From contig SKCR01038880.1 in assembly GCA_019454045.1 (NCBI GenBank), forward strand, positions 62,001-126,000: a DNA stretch of 64,000 nucleotides, read 5' to 3'. Shown here one piece after another: positions 1-12,712 of the stretch; the first letter of the stretch is position 1, and the number at the start of each line of letters is the position of its first letter. The notes under the pieces are model-generated. The model saw only the letters and a program-made list of their open reading frames with translations. It was not told the DNA's origin and did no database searches. The DNA comes from Zanthoxylum bungeanum (lineage: Eukaryota > Streptophyta > Magnoliopsida > Sapindales > Rutaceae). The position numbers were made by a program, and so were the translations under genes.

Positions 1-395
1 GGCAACTATGTCACACCTTCAACCTTGAGGTCAAGAGTTCAAGACATAGAAATTGCATCAATTTGTAGAATTAAATATTAATGATATAGGCTTAGATTAG
101 GTCGGTCAATGTGTGGGACCACATATGGTTGGTTAGGTCAGGTCCATAGTAAGCCCCACGGTATATATTTTTTAATACAACAAAAAAATGATGATTTTTT
201 GGAAGAATGTCATAGAAAACCATTTTTATGATGATTTTTTAAGAACCGTCATAAAAATGCATTTTTTTATGACGGTTTTTTAAAGAACCGTCATAAAAAA
301 CTCGAGACTTTTTATAACCCTGCATAAGATGATGGTTCAAAAACCATGATAAAAAAAATTCTTTAGAACCGTCATAAAATATTTTTATAGTAGTG
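1..395. mobile_element. CACTA (En/Spm) transposon terminus, right end
   Basis: The right end reads TTTTTATAGTAGTG at 382-395, the reverse complement of a CACTA-type terminal inverted repeat (CACTACTATAAAAA). Inside it, at about 190-380, the motif GACGGTT and its complement AACCGTC recur in both orientations (for example 268-274 and 289-295), as expected of subterminal repeats that bind a CACTA transposase. The other end lies left of the window and no transposase coding is visible, so autonomy cannot be judged. Confidence 0.6.
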
Positions 396-3300
396 TGGCC
401 ATTTTCTTTATATCATTATAATACACACACATATGGTATTATTCTTGTCTTATTAAAGAAGTTTATATCAGATTAATAGTATTAGCATTCTATATGATGG
501 AATTATCTTAATCATTAGGACCTTGTATGAATAAGAATAAAGACTAAAGAATAATTGTCATAATAATATAGTTGCAACAAGGTGATAGGACATGTCACTA
601 TTCAGTATGTTCTCAAAATCATTTTCAATCATATATTTACCGACATGGGTCAATTGGTAAACAATTGGACTGGTATTTAGTCTATGTACGGTTAGCCATG
701 CTACTAATCTTAGCTGACTATGAACTTATGTGAAGTTCATTTAGGTTACATGGGTATTATGTGTAAGACTAGATTTGGACAGACTCATGAAAGACATCTA
801 ATAAAAAGATCATCCAACCGTCAATAAGTGGTCTTCACGAGTTGAGTAGTGTATGTAGTCCTTTGATCGAATGTGACATCATACTCCTGAGTGATACACC
901 ATGCTTGGATTTCAGGTATGTCACGAACTTTTCATAGTGTGACCGCTAGTTGTCATCATGTATGGTCTGATCTCAAGAAGCCAAGGTTCATCGACAAGAT
1001 CCATCTCTTAAAATGATTGAGTCTTATATCCCGATGCTTAGGATAGTATTTCAGAAGTCTGTTAGCCAACAATAACAACCGTGAAAATCATTTTCGCTAG
1101 TGGAACAACATCGAAAATTATCTTCCTTAAATTATTCTATTATGGAATACTTATATGAAGTTATGGTTATGATTGAGCTGGTAGAGACTTGATGGTTGAT
1201 CTATGTCTCTGCCTATTTGAATATTGAATGACTGAAAGATTATACGTATATGCATGTCCTCAACTTGAATGGTTTATCTCACCGTCTCATTGATCCGCGA
1301 TATATAGTTTGGCAAAGCCTTGTAGACATATATAATTATTCTTTATAACGAACATATATAAACCTAAAGAGTCTCATAACATGAATTGCACGTATTGACC
1401 ATTTGGGTAGCTATTAATCCAATATTGATTAATAAGATTTGTTCAAATAGTTATTATTCAATTATAATTATTTGAATGGAGATGGCATATAGTCAAATTA
1501 TTTTATCCAAGTAGCTTATCAAATAAATGACGAGATTTGAGAAGGATGCGTGTTAATTGTTAATGCGAATTAGTGTATTATTTATTAGATATTTTGAAAA
1601 TATCATGGGTGATTGACATTTTCTTAGTTGGACAAGTAAGCCTAAAATTCTAGTACTATTTTTATTGGGATATATGTCATATAGCTTCATGTAATGAATA
1701 TATGTCATATAGCTGCATGTAATGAAAATAAAATTATTTCATATAAAATAAAAGATGTATTATTCATTTATCAATTATTTTGGTTTAAATCAGATATTAT
1801 AAATTATCATGTTTATTCTTGATTACTTATGTGCCTTCAGACTTAGTGTATGAGTGTCATACACAAAAAGTTTTAAGTTTGAAGATAGTAATATAAAATA
1901 GTCCAAATAGAGCAAACAAAACGGGTACTTTATTTGTGGTTTATCTATAGTTATGGTTCATCTATAATTATACGGTGACCTTGATTCAGGATCGTCCACA
2001 TGAGAATAGAGACACCTTATATGATGTGATCATATAGGACTGGACCCAAATAAAAATGAATTTATTATAATATCTATTAAATAAAGAAATTTATTTCAAT
2101 CTACTGGATGGTCATATATGGATTGATCTAAATCCTGAGTGTATTATGAACTCCTGCATAACATGCTATGTCTTTTGATTTATAAAGGTAGGGTTAGTGT
2201 AGAAATCCTGACCAATAACTAAGTATTTTGGGGACATAGTTGGTGTGTAGCTGGGGACATTTTATATTGATATGGAGTTCACTCATTCTTACGAGAAATA
2301 GAGGAGTATTTTCTTTAAGGGTTGATTTGATACTTGAACGATTAGAGCGCTCAAGTCTTTTTATTACGAATAGAAAAATTAATATTCATAATGGTTATGA
2401 ATAATTTTCCATTAGAGACTCAATGGTACTTAAGGTAAAATAATTAGAGGGGTATAAAGAATATTTAAACCGACTCTAATTATGAGATACTCGTGAATGG
2501 TCAATCTGTGTGTAATGACTATATCGATGGACACCGACGTAGTTCAGCTTATATAATATATCTATAATGACGAGAGTGCAACTTTAGGTTTTTAGTGGAA
2601 TAATCTAAAGTTAATAATTCAGAAATTTAATTAAAGAGTTTAATTAATATTCTGGGATTATTAGAGCTTGGAATTGTATGTTCATTTGGTCTCATTGCTA
2701 ACTCGATATATTATAGTAAATCATATCATAAATGGATAGTCCAATTATGTACTCACATGCATAATAATAGATTATGTTAAAATTATTAATGTGATTAATA
2801 ATTGAAGTCACACTTGAAAACTATATTAAATAAGTTTAATATAAAATTTTCATTATTTAATGATTATGAGATAATCATAAATATTTATATTTATATTTTG
2901 TAAATATTAAGTTATATGATAATTTAATTATTATTTTGAATTAAAATGTGTATTATTATTTGATATCCATACACATTATTTCAAAATGAGTTACAAAATA
3001 CGTATTAAGATGGATGTTTAATGTCTTTATTATGAAGACATTTAACCAGGAATTTTATTGTTACAAAATTTGAAAAGTTTAACAAAAAATGCCCAAGGGT
3101 TTAGGGATATAATGGTAATTTCAATTACAATTATGTTAACCAAAACCCTAACATATAAAAGAAAAATATATTCTTCTTTGTGAAATTTTTTTTCTTTTTA
3201 CAAACCCTAGCCACCTTTCTTTTCTCTTTTCTCTCAAGTGTTGAAAGAAAAATAAAAGGAGGGAAAAAAATTTATGTATGATATTTAATCTCTAAATTAT

Positions 3301-3460
3301 TTAGGGAATAATTTTATGAGCATAGCTCACTCTATCTTTTGTTGGTAACGAGTCATATCACGAAAGATCATTTGGTATTCAAACAAATTCTCCATTCTTC
3401 CTTTCCATAATAATCATGAAAGTGAGCAGAAAATTCTACTCACTACCGCCACTTTTATAA
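396..3460 (+). repeat. LTR-like non-coding remnant, related to the copia LTR at 20958-23433
   Basis: No reading frame is open over any length. About 800-870 is recognisably similar to 21430-21490 (both contain CGTCAATAAG followed by a GAGTAG and a GTCCTT block), which lies in the U3-like part of the copia LTR further right. A TATA-like box (CATATAAAAG, near 3150) followed by a pyrimidine-rich leader mirrors the TATAAAAGGG at about 22430 in that LTR. I read this as a decayed LTR in plus orientation. Its exact ends are not visible. Confidence 0.4.
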
Positions 3461-4156
3461 GTCATTTGCGAGTTGTTTTATGATAATTTTGTCGAGAAAA
3501 TTTGGGAACATAATGGGTATTTTGTGGACGTTTTGGGGCTGTTTCGAAGTGATTATATTGTGCAAAATAGTGGCAGAAAAATCTGTAACCAGCCACAAAA
3601 AATAGTAAGCTGTGTGTCTGTATTTGGTGTGTAAAACAGTTCAATTTTTGGGCTACTGTTCCGGGATTATTCGGGGATAGAAAAATCATAAAAAAAATAA
3701 GCAAAACAAGTTTAAAGGGGCTGGACAGTTTCAGCTAAGAAGGGGAAAAGGCAAAAAAAAATTTAAGGTTGATCATGGCACCTAACACGCTTCCGCTGTG
3801 TGGGAAATCGTTTCTTACTTTTTTTTTATTATGGTAACTTGTTAAATAAGTTGCAAGTCAATAAGGACGGAAACATGTCAGGTATGGGGATGTCAATATC
3901 TATACCATCCCTACAAGTCATTATGAATTAAAACAAAACAAGCTCTTCATTCTCTACACAACTCATGGTTTTTTTCCATGAAAAATGAAAAGCTTTGCTT
4001 TCAAATTAGTTCCAATGTTGAATCTTGTACATTATACCAAGACACAATAACTCAATTCATCTATTTGATTGTTCACTATAAAAACACACACCAAGAGATC
4101 CAATCTACAACTTAAGTGTTAAGTTATGAATTTTGAGTCAATAGTTGATTAAAGAG
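3461..4156. other. Non-coding stretch, left flank of the copia insertion
   Basis: No gene is supported here. The sequence is AT-rich with a short TATA-like CTATAAAAAC near 4077. It joins logically to 27824 onward, because the copia element between them is bounded by a target duplication; the pre-insertion locus was therefore 3461-4161 continued by 27824. Confidence 0.5.
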
Positions 4157-4161
4157 AAGCT
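4157..4161. repeat. Target-site duplication AAGCT, left copy
   Basis: AAGCT directly precedes the LTR that starts TGTTAGGGG at 4162. The identical pentamer directly follows the other LTR at 27819-27823. A 5-bp duplication is the normal signature of copia integration. Confidence 0.8.
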
Positions 4162-4677
4162 TGTTAGGGGATCGTGGGCTGAAGCTGGCACGAAAATAAA
4201 GAGAAATTGAGAATAGTTATTAGTTTATGAGGCGTTGTCTACCATATAACAATACAATAATAATTAGGAGGCTCACCCTACCATAAATATTACAATAAAA
4301 TAAAGCAATGTGAAGGAAACGTCCATGGGCAAAAGTAGAAAGATTTCACTATAGTGGAAAGAATTTTACAACCTCTATCTAAGCGCAAGAAGTGAACGAT
4401 CTCACACTCTCTTGGAATAGGAGAACTACAACTCTCTCACAAACTATTAAGAAGAAACTATATTTTCTCTCTTAGAATACCGAGGATTTGGTTGAGAATG
4501 AGATGAAGAAAATAATGAAATGAAGCCTCCATTTATAGACATGAGATTCATTGTGTAAATAGTGAATTCTAATTTTTTATTATTTTCTTTTTAAGCATTG
4601 AGACCCACCCAAAATATGTAATTAATTTCTTCTTTAATCATTTACACCTTTTTGTGTAAATGATTAACAGCTCAACA
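4162..4677 (-). repeat. 3' LTR of the minus-strand copia element
   Basis: About 516 bp, beginning TGTTAGGGG and ending CTCAACA on the plus strand (TG...CA on both strands). It is clearly similar along its length to 27280-27818, with scattered substitutions and small indels, for example a missing segment near 4310 relative to 27430. Next to it on the right, CTCCCACTTGG (4681-4691) is a polypurine tract when read on the minus strand, which identifies this as the 3' LTR. Confidence 0.8.
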
Positions 4678-4844
4678 ATTCTCCCACTTGGAAATTTGAT
4701 TGAGAACCAATCGATTTCCACACCATCCTTTCTACTTTGTCGTCTTTAAGCTATTTATGTTTCTACTAAGCCATTAGAGGATCTACACCATACAAATTTG
4801 TCTGCATTGATAGGCTTGGTCATTACGACTGTAAAGTTCTCATT
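4678..4844 (-). pseudogene. Copia RNase H C-terminus, severed piece
   Basis: Read on the minus strand the frame gives NENF, then MTKPINADKFVWCRSSNGL, the usual C-terminal end of a copia RNase H (TKP...KF.WCR..). A stop follows after VET, then the polypurine tract. The upstream part of the same domain lies more than 18 kb away at 23434-23977. About 25-30 codons that should join the two pieces are absent from both. Confidence 0.75.
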
Positions 4845-5290
4845 TGTAACATCCCGCCTAGGCCATGATGCTACCGACAGGAGACATGAGAACCCATCTC
4901 CATAAGCCTCTGATTCTGGTGAAATTTCGACATGATGTATGCAGAACATCATGCAACCTGGCTTATAGCCAGCACCATGAGATAACCTGCTTATACAACT
5001 CAACACATATGCAAACATTAACTAGGCCTCAGGCCTGAACTCAATGATCAAAGTGTAAATACTTGGCCTCCGGCCAGAACTCAAAACTAAAACTAAGCTA
5101 TTACAACTTTTACATATGAGATACCAATACAAAAACATATACAAAGATCGTGAGGACCCATAACTCAACCCAGGACTCAAAGACTCCCTTGACTGCAATT
5201 GAGGCGATCTACTGTCTTCAAAGTCTTCACCAAAATCCTACGGCTTGGCATAACCGCTACTGACCTGCAAAACTATAAACTGTTGTAGTG

Positions 5291-5307
5291 TGAGTCATGA
5301 TGACTCA
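5291..5307. promoter_or_regulatory. 17-bp palindrome with two TGASTCA (bZIP/GCN4-type) boxes, copy A
   Basis: TGAGTCATGATGACTCA is a perfect 8+1+8 palindrome. It is kept in copy B and, with a changed centre base, in copy C. It sits just before the putative 3' splice site. Confidence 0.45.
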
Positions 5308-6252
5308 GTAAATAATCATGCAAAAGCTTAAAAAGTTTGAATTAATTGTCTATATCTTATTCATTTCACAAACCTGTCATTTTGTTATTGTACCTTTAAC
5401 TGATCACCACCTGTAAAATTTCTGTTTGCTATTTACACTTTCAAACATATATATATATATATATATCCAATTCTTATGTCATCAACATATTAAGCTGAAT
5501 CATGCTATTGATACACTACACTGAATTCTGATTACTTTCTATACTCGTTACTAATCTGGTTCAGGTATTTGTTATAACTTTCTCTCTTACGCTATCTTGA
5601 AATATCAACAGATCGGACAAATAAAATATTATTCATGTTAATCATTTAATCCACTATCACTGATCATGTATATGTTACCATTTCATTATTATCTGGCATT
5701 CTTACAATATGTTCTTTCTAGGTAAGCATAAAACTACTACCTTCATCATTGATACATTTAAATAAGATCATGCTACTATGCACTCGTACTTTTCAAAATA
5801 TTATTTCTATATGAACACGCTATACACAAAGTCAACCGTCTATGCACACTGATACAGACATGTCACATGTATTAATGCCAACTATATGCTTTCAAATGAT
5901 AACTAGCATGTATGATTTATATGCATAATTTGTGAACTATCATAAAACTTTAATATGTAATATAATTTAGAAGATACTTCTTGAAAACCTTTTCTAAAAG
6001 AGTGTTTCCTGAAAACTGTTTTCTGAAAGTCTCTTTATAAAACTAGACTTGCTGAAAACATCCTTTAAATCTCTAGTTTCTGAAAACTGTCTCAAAAACC
6101 TGTTTTCTGAAAACTGTTTACTAAAAATTGAGTTCTGAAATATGGATACATAAAATCTAAAAACTTTATACTGGAGATCTGAAAATTTTAAAAGAACTGT
6201 TTATAAAAAAAAACTTATTTTTGAAATCTGTATACTGAAAACTGAAAATACT

Positions 6253-6431
6253 CGATGCCCAGGACAACAACTCAACTGGCAGCATCGCTGAAATTTGATA
6301 GTACTAGATGCCCATGACAACAACTCAATTGGCAGCATCTCTGAGGCTGGTGGTGCCCTACGTCCAGGACAACAACTCAACTGGCAACGTCGAGCTCTAC
6401 ACCCAGGACAAAAACTCAATTGGCAGTGTAG
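6253..6431 (-). repeat. Array of four hairpin units, LTR copy A
   Basis: Four units at 6253-6287, 6306-6340, about 6360-6390 and 6397-6431 share a core (CCAGGACAACAACTCAA then CTGGCA on the plus strand). Each is flanked by its own inverted arms: CGATGC/GCATCG, AGATGC/GCATCT, ACGT/ACGT and CTACAC/GTGTAG. Arms differ between units but pair within each unit. The inner CCAG/CTGG pair lengthens each stem. Confidence 0.75.
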
Positions 6432-7530
6432 CCACCACTAGGGACCAGGTACACGATCCTAAGCCGCCATCCTGGCCTCACATGTACACATGTTTTCTGT
6501 AACCGTCAATTCCAACTGTAATAGTTACATACTGGAGTGAGGTTTTACCTCATGCCTCGAAAACATGAAACCGCAAATAAACTTTTAAAAACTTAGATCA
6601 AATCCCAAACTGTAAAGAACATCTCTGTCAAAACATTGAAAACTAGTATTTGTAATACATTGAAACTTAAAACACTTTTTGCTTCAACTTAACTTCTGAA
6701 AATCATAACATCTAGGTATGCTTATGCATTTCTCATGCTTCTTCCTACTCTAGCCATGATTTCCTATATAGTATATATATATGCACATGTACATTTTTAT
6801 GCATACTCTATGCACACATAAAAGTTATCCTTGTATATTGTCATATTCATATATACTTGCATACATATTTGTAAATACGTTCTTACTTTATCTCTATTGA
6901 ATTCTGAAATGTATCTCAGACTAGTATGCATATAAACATGACATGTTTTTCATAAACACTGTTACTTATACTAACATGCTCATACTTCCTCATATTCATC
7001 ACAGCATAATTTTATTCACATTCTTTTATACTACTCAGGTTCATAACCTACTTTCTCGGGCTACCCTATATACACATATACGCATACACACACGTATCTA
7101 AATATCCAACTATACTTATAAAATAAAGACATATATATTTCATTATTTACAAGCATCCATCATACAAACTTAAATTAACATATTTTAGCATTTCATTTAT
7201 AATACCATATCATAACCTTTTACATTTTACCATTATCTTTGCTATATCGGTTAATGGCTATACTTATTAGTAAATATACACATTCGTTCAATTTCCATTT
7301 TCCTTATCAAGAAAGTATACTTATAAATCGCACTCGCCATTACATCCTTTAATCTTTAAACTCATTCCCTATGGTGTAGTTTCTACAACCCCCAAACCCA
7401 AGTCTCATTGTATTTGGCTCGTCAGTATTTACTCACGTTTCACATATACACAAATACTTATCATTCTTATACTTTTCACTCTTCGGCATACTGATATCTT
7501 ATTTGCGTATTTATCCTTATATAACTCTAT

Positions 7531-7531
7531 T

Positions 7532-7562
<31 letters not shown>

Positions 7563-7567
7563 TATAT

Positions 7568-7635
<68 letters not shown>
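7531..7635. repeat. (TA)n microsatellite
   Basis: About 100 bp of TA dinucleotides with two small interruptions. Copy B has a much shorter TA tract at the matching place (12464-12480), so it expanded after the two LTRs were formed. Confidence 0.9.
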
Positions 7636-7638
<3 letters not shown>

Positions 7639-9164
7639 GTCTATGGTTATGCATATACTTATGAAATTAATTAATTATCTATCTTCAAAACATAGCATCT
7701 CAAAAGTAATCATCACATGAATTACTTACCAGGCTAGGCGAACACTCATGATCTGGGTCCGATCTGTCAAAACAAATAACAATACAAGGTCAGCAACGCT
7801 ATTTGCGGAACTTTCAACTAATCTATAATAATTCCGGACTTTTCCGGAATACACGAATCCTTTCTAATTCTACGATTCGAATTCCAATACTCTAATATGC
7901 CTTTCTATACCATTCTACGCTAGCTAGATAGCTTAGATTCTCGTACTACGTGTTTGCGGCAAGACTTGCGAAAAAGTTTCCGCAAACTCTACGGAAGGGT
8001 CCCGAACCCTCCGAACTTATCCAGAGTTACTTAATTACCCTCGCAATACTATAATTATATCATCTTCATGATTACGGTCATCTACTCTCAGTCGCGCGAG
8101 AAACTCTGTTTTTCCGGAAACTCGTTAATTATACCGGATCAATCTAATTTATTCTGTTTCTCCCCGAATTCTACCACATTTATCGTTTTAACATATTAAA
8201 ACAAATCCAATTCATTTCATGCTAATTCGGTACACTACGGAACTACTGGAAACATCCGAATATAAAACTGTAAACTTTAAGATAACAAATTCAAAATGGA
8301 GAGTCGTACCGAAATTCCGAGGCCATATTCGGACTCCCATCGGCCATACGAACGCGTTGGTGCTTTCGAAATTCCGATCGGAGTTACTGTTCATTTTGAG
8401 TACTATTCATGCACCGGTTATCTACCTCGTTTCGTGTGCCTCCGGCCACTATTCGGTGAAAACAACTCCGCATACTCGTAGTACTCGTCGAGGGCTTCGA
8501 TTTGGGAGGTGGCTCGGGCCGTGAATCGAGCCGAAGATCCGAGATCAGGAACCTCAAAACCGTATTTGTCTTCTCCCCCCTGTGCCATTTCCGGCCACCG
8601 TTGGCCTGAACGCCGGCCACTGAGTGGTCGGCCATCCTCCGACGATCCCCTTGGTGGGGTCGGGAGTCGTCGGCGACGGCCTGAAGGCCTGCGACACCCC
8701 TCCTCTCTCCTTGTGTTGCGCCTCTCATTTCTTTTTTTTTTGTTTTCTATATTAGGCAATAATAATAATAATAATAAACAAATATCTAAAATTCAGAAAT
8801 GACTAAAATGCCCCCACTAAGAAGGGTATTTTCGGAAATCACCACTTTTAAAGCCCTTTTTCGAAATATGTTCAACGCGAAAGTTGTTCGTCTCGGAAAA
8901 ACGAGTCTGATGGTTCAAGAATCAACTCAATCGGAGTTCGTTTGCCAATTTCATGCCCAAAACTGTAAACTTTACGCATATAGTAAAAATCGCGTAACTG
9001 ATTCTTGGTCCCACACGTTTTTCGATGCGACGAATATTCATTTCATATTATTCTGATCCATATTCCATCACTTAAACACTTATTCCTCATTATCATTCTA
9101 TTCCAAGACTATATCGTCAGTCTGGGAATCTTCTAGAACAGTCCCGAAAATCTGTAATGTTACA

Positions 9165-9777
9165 TTCACCCCTTCTTATAAAAACTTTCGTCCTCGAAAT
9201 TTCTCCATCCTTGTAACTGCCGATTCAAACCTGGTCGAATGTGCGAAAACTATCTCTCTCTGAACTCTACTAATAGAACTTCTTTATCTCAATTGTTAAC
9301 TAATCACGATTTATAAGCTAGAATCCATAACGGCTCATCTACGGCTTTAAACTAGCTATACTGGTCTAGTTCTCATCTCTTGCTATACTGATCCGGTTCT
9401 TATCTCTAGCTGTACTGTTCTGGTTCTTATCTCAAATCCTCTGGCCTCGCACGAGCCCTATACTGATACTATCTTATTCTTGCTAATTCTCTGATTAAAA
9501 GGGCCGCAAAAGTACTTACTTAAGCTAATCTCTTCCCATACAGAGATAGATAAATCATGTACAACAAATGAGTCACCCATGGACTCATATTCAAGCAAAG
9601 CAATGACTAATAGTATCAAATCATATCCAACAATCATAGAAGATTACTTACAAAGACCTATGTGGTCTTTTCCATACTGAAGACAATCTCCGACAGTTGG
9701 ATCCCCACAATTGCAGCCACTGACTTCTAGACCATGCTACTGACACTGACTCTTAAACCATGCTCTGATACCAACTT
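9165..9777 (-). other. Internal domain of the Tekay-like element (non-coding)
   Basis: 613 bp between the LTRs. Reading on the minus strand it begins with a methionine-tRNA primer site (TGGTATCAGAGCATGG) three or four bases from the LTR and ends with a polypurine tract abutting the other LTR. I find no gag, protease or pol frame in it. It keeps only the cis-signals needed for replication. Confidence 0.7.
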
Positions 9778-10223
9778 TGTAACATCCCGCCTAAGCCAGG
9801 ATGCTACCGGTAGGAGACAGGAGAACTCATCTCCATAAGCCTCTGATTCTGGCGAAATTTCGACATGATGTATGCAGAACATCATCCAACCTGACTTATA
9901 GCCAGCACCATGAGATAACCTGCTTATACAACTCAACACATATGCAAACATTAACTAGGCCTCAGGCCTGAACTCAATTATCAAAGTGTAAATACTTGGC
10001 CTCCGGCGTGAACTCAAAACTAAAACTAAGCTATTACAACTTTTACATATGAGATACCAATACAAGAACATATAAAAAGGTCTTGAGGACCCATAACTCA
10101 ACCCATGACTCAAAGACTCCCTTGACTGCAATTGAGGCGATCCACTGTCTTCAAAGTCTTCACCAAAATCCTACGGCTCGGCATAACTGCTACTGACCTG
10201 CAAAACTATAAACTGTTGTGGTG

Positions 10224-10240
10224 TGAGTCATGATGACTCA
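10224..10240. promoter_or_regulatory. 17-bp bZIP-type palindrome, copy B
   Basis: TGAGTCATGATGACTCA, identical to 5291-5307 in copy A. Confidence 0.45.
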
Positions 10241-10380
10241 GTAAGTAATCATGCAAAAGCTTAAAAAGTTTGAATTAATTGTCTATTTCTTATTCATTTC
10301 ACAAACTGTCATTTTGTTACTGTACCTTTAACTGATCACCACCTGCAAAATTTCTATTTGCTATTTACACTTTCAAACAT

Positions 10381-10411
<31 letters not shown>

Positions 10412-11191
10412 CCAATTCTTATGTCATCAACATATTAAGTTGCATCATGCTATGATACACTACACTGAATTCTGCTTACTTTCTATACTAGTTACTAATC
10501 TGGTTCAGGTATTTGTTATAACTTTCTCTTATGCTATCTTGAAATATCAACAGATCGGACAAAAAAATAGTATTCCTGTTAATCATTTAATCCACTATCA
10601 CTGATCATGTATATGTTACCATTTCATTATTATCTGGCATTCTTACAATATGTTCTTTCTAGGTAAGCATAAAACTACTACCTTCATCATTGATACATTT
10701 AAATAAGATCATGCTACTATGCACTCGTACTTTTCAAAATATTATTTCTATATGAACACGCTATACACAAAGTTAACCGTCTATGCACACTGATACAGAC
10801 ATGTCACATGTATTAATGCAAACTATATGCTTTCAAACGATAACTAACATGTATGATTTATATGCATAATTTGTGAACTATCATAAAACTTTAATATGTA
10901 ATATAATTTAGAAGATACTTCTTGAAACCTTTTCTAAAAGACTGTTTCCTGAAAACTGTTTTCTGAAAGTCTCTTTATAAAACTAGACTTGCTGAAAACA
11001 TCCTTTAAATCTATAGTTTCTGAAAACTGTCTCAAAAACCTATTTTCTGAAACTGTTTACTAAAAAACCGAGTTATGAAATCTGGATACAGAAAATCTGA
11101 AAACTTTATACTGGAGATCTAAAATTTTTAAAAGAACTATTTAAAAAAAAACTTATTTCTGAAAACTGTATACTGAAAACTGAAAAATACT

Positions 11192-11369
11192 CGATGCCCA
11201 GGACAACAACTCAACTGGCAGCATCGGTGAAATTTGATAGTACTATATGCCCAGGACAACAACTCAACTGGCAGCATCTCTGAGGCTGGTGGTGCCTACG
11301 TCCAGGAAAACAACTCAACTGGCAACGTCGAGCTCTACACCCAGGACAAAAACTCAACTGGCTGTGTAG
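11192..11369 (-). repeat. Array of four hairpin units, LTR copy B
   Basis: Units and arms match copy A: CGATGC/GCATCG (11192/11221), ATATGC/GCATCT (one mismatch, 11245/11274), ACGT/ACGT (11298/11325) and CTACAC/GTGTAG (11335/11364). Confidence 0.72.
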
Positions 11370-12481
11370 CCACCACTAGGACCAGGTACACGATCCTAAG
11401 CCGCCACCCTGGCCTCACATGTGCACATGTTTTCTGTAACCGTCAATTCCGACTGTAATAGTTACATACTGGAGTGAGGTTTTACCTCATGCCCCGAAAA
11501 CATGAAACCGTAAATAAACTTTTAAAAACGTAGATCAAATCCCAAACTGTAAAGAACATCTCTGTCAAAACATTTGAAAACTAGTCTTTGTAATACTTTG
11601 AAACTTAAAACACTTTTTGCTTCAACTTAACTTCTGAAAACCATAACATGTAGGTATGCTTATGCATTTCTCATGCTTCTTCCTACTCTAGCCATGATTT
11701 CCTATATAGTATATATATGCACATATACATATTTATGCATACTCTATGCACACATAAAAGTTATCCTTGTATATTGTCATATTCATATATACTTGCATAC
11801 ATATATGTAAATACGTTCTTACTTTATCTCTATTGAATTCTGAAATGTATCTCAGACTAGTATGCATATAAACATGACATGTTTTTCATAAACACTGTTA
11901 CTTATACTAACATGCTCATACTTCCTCATATTCATCCCAGCATAATTTCATTCACATTCTTTTATACTACTCAGGTTCATAACCTACTTTATCGGGCAAC
12001 CCTATATACACATATATGCATACACACACGTATCTAAATATCCAACAATACTTATAAAATAAAGACATATATATTTCATTCTTTACAAGCATCCATCATG
12101 CAAACTTAAATTAACATATTTTAGCATTTCATCTATAATACCATATCATAACCTTTTATATTTTACCTTTATCTTTGCTATATCGGTTAATGACTATACT
12201 TATTAGTAAATATACATATTCGTTCAATTTCCATTTTCCTTATCAAGAAAGTATACTTATAAATCGCACTCGCCATTACATTCTTTAAGCTTTAAACTCA
12301 TTCCCTATGGTGTAGTTCTACAACCCCCAAACCCAAGTCTCATTGTATATGGCTCGTCAGTATTTACTCACGTTTCACATATACACAAATACTTATTATT
12401 CTTATACTTTTCACTCTTAGGCATACTGATATCTTATTTGCGTATTATCCTTATATAACTTTATATATATATATATATATT

Positions 12482-12655
12482 CTCTGGTTATGCATATACT
12501 TATGAAATTAATTAATTATCTATCTTCAAAACATAGCATCTCCCAAGTAATCATCACATGAATTACTTACCTGGCTAGGCGAACACTCATGATCCGGGTC
12601 CGATCTGTCAAAACAAATAACAATACAAGGTCAGCACCGCTATTTGTGAAACTTT

Positions 12656-12712
<57 letters not shown>

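Larger units (their letters stand above)
5265..7729 (-). other. Putative intron inside LTR copy A
   Basis: On the minus strand a donor CCTG|GTAAGTAA occurs at 7729 and an acceptor TTTTGCAG|GTCA ends at 5265. Both sites are preserved at the homologous places of copies B and C. Function is inferred from the consensus only. Confidence 0.4.
4845..9164 (-). repeat. 3' LTR (copy A), 4320 bp, Tekay-like
   Basis: Bounded by TGTAACATCCC at 4845 and ATGTTACA ending at 9164, a terminal inverted TG...CA pair. On the minus (sense) strand the parts are: a GC-rich, probable transcribed leader at about 8400-8730, a 5' splice-site consensus at 7729, TA-rich sequence, a conserved block with palindromes at 6490-6570, a hairpin array at 6253-6431, degenerate CTGAAAACTG-type repeats at 5970-6250, a palindrome at 5291-5307 and a 3' splice-site consensus at 5265. 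The short open frames in it are not convincing proteins. Confidence 0.75.

Noticed and set aside
3462..3704. 80-codon minus-strand frame
   Set aside because: No recognisable motif, AT-rich flank of a transposon, no splice or promoter context.
8384..8759. Two overlapping minus-strand frames of 113-114 codons, Arg/Gly-rich
   Set aside because: They lie in the GC-rich leader of LTR copy A, overlap each other and a plus-strand frame, and copy B lacks most of the region; high GC reduces stop codons.
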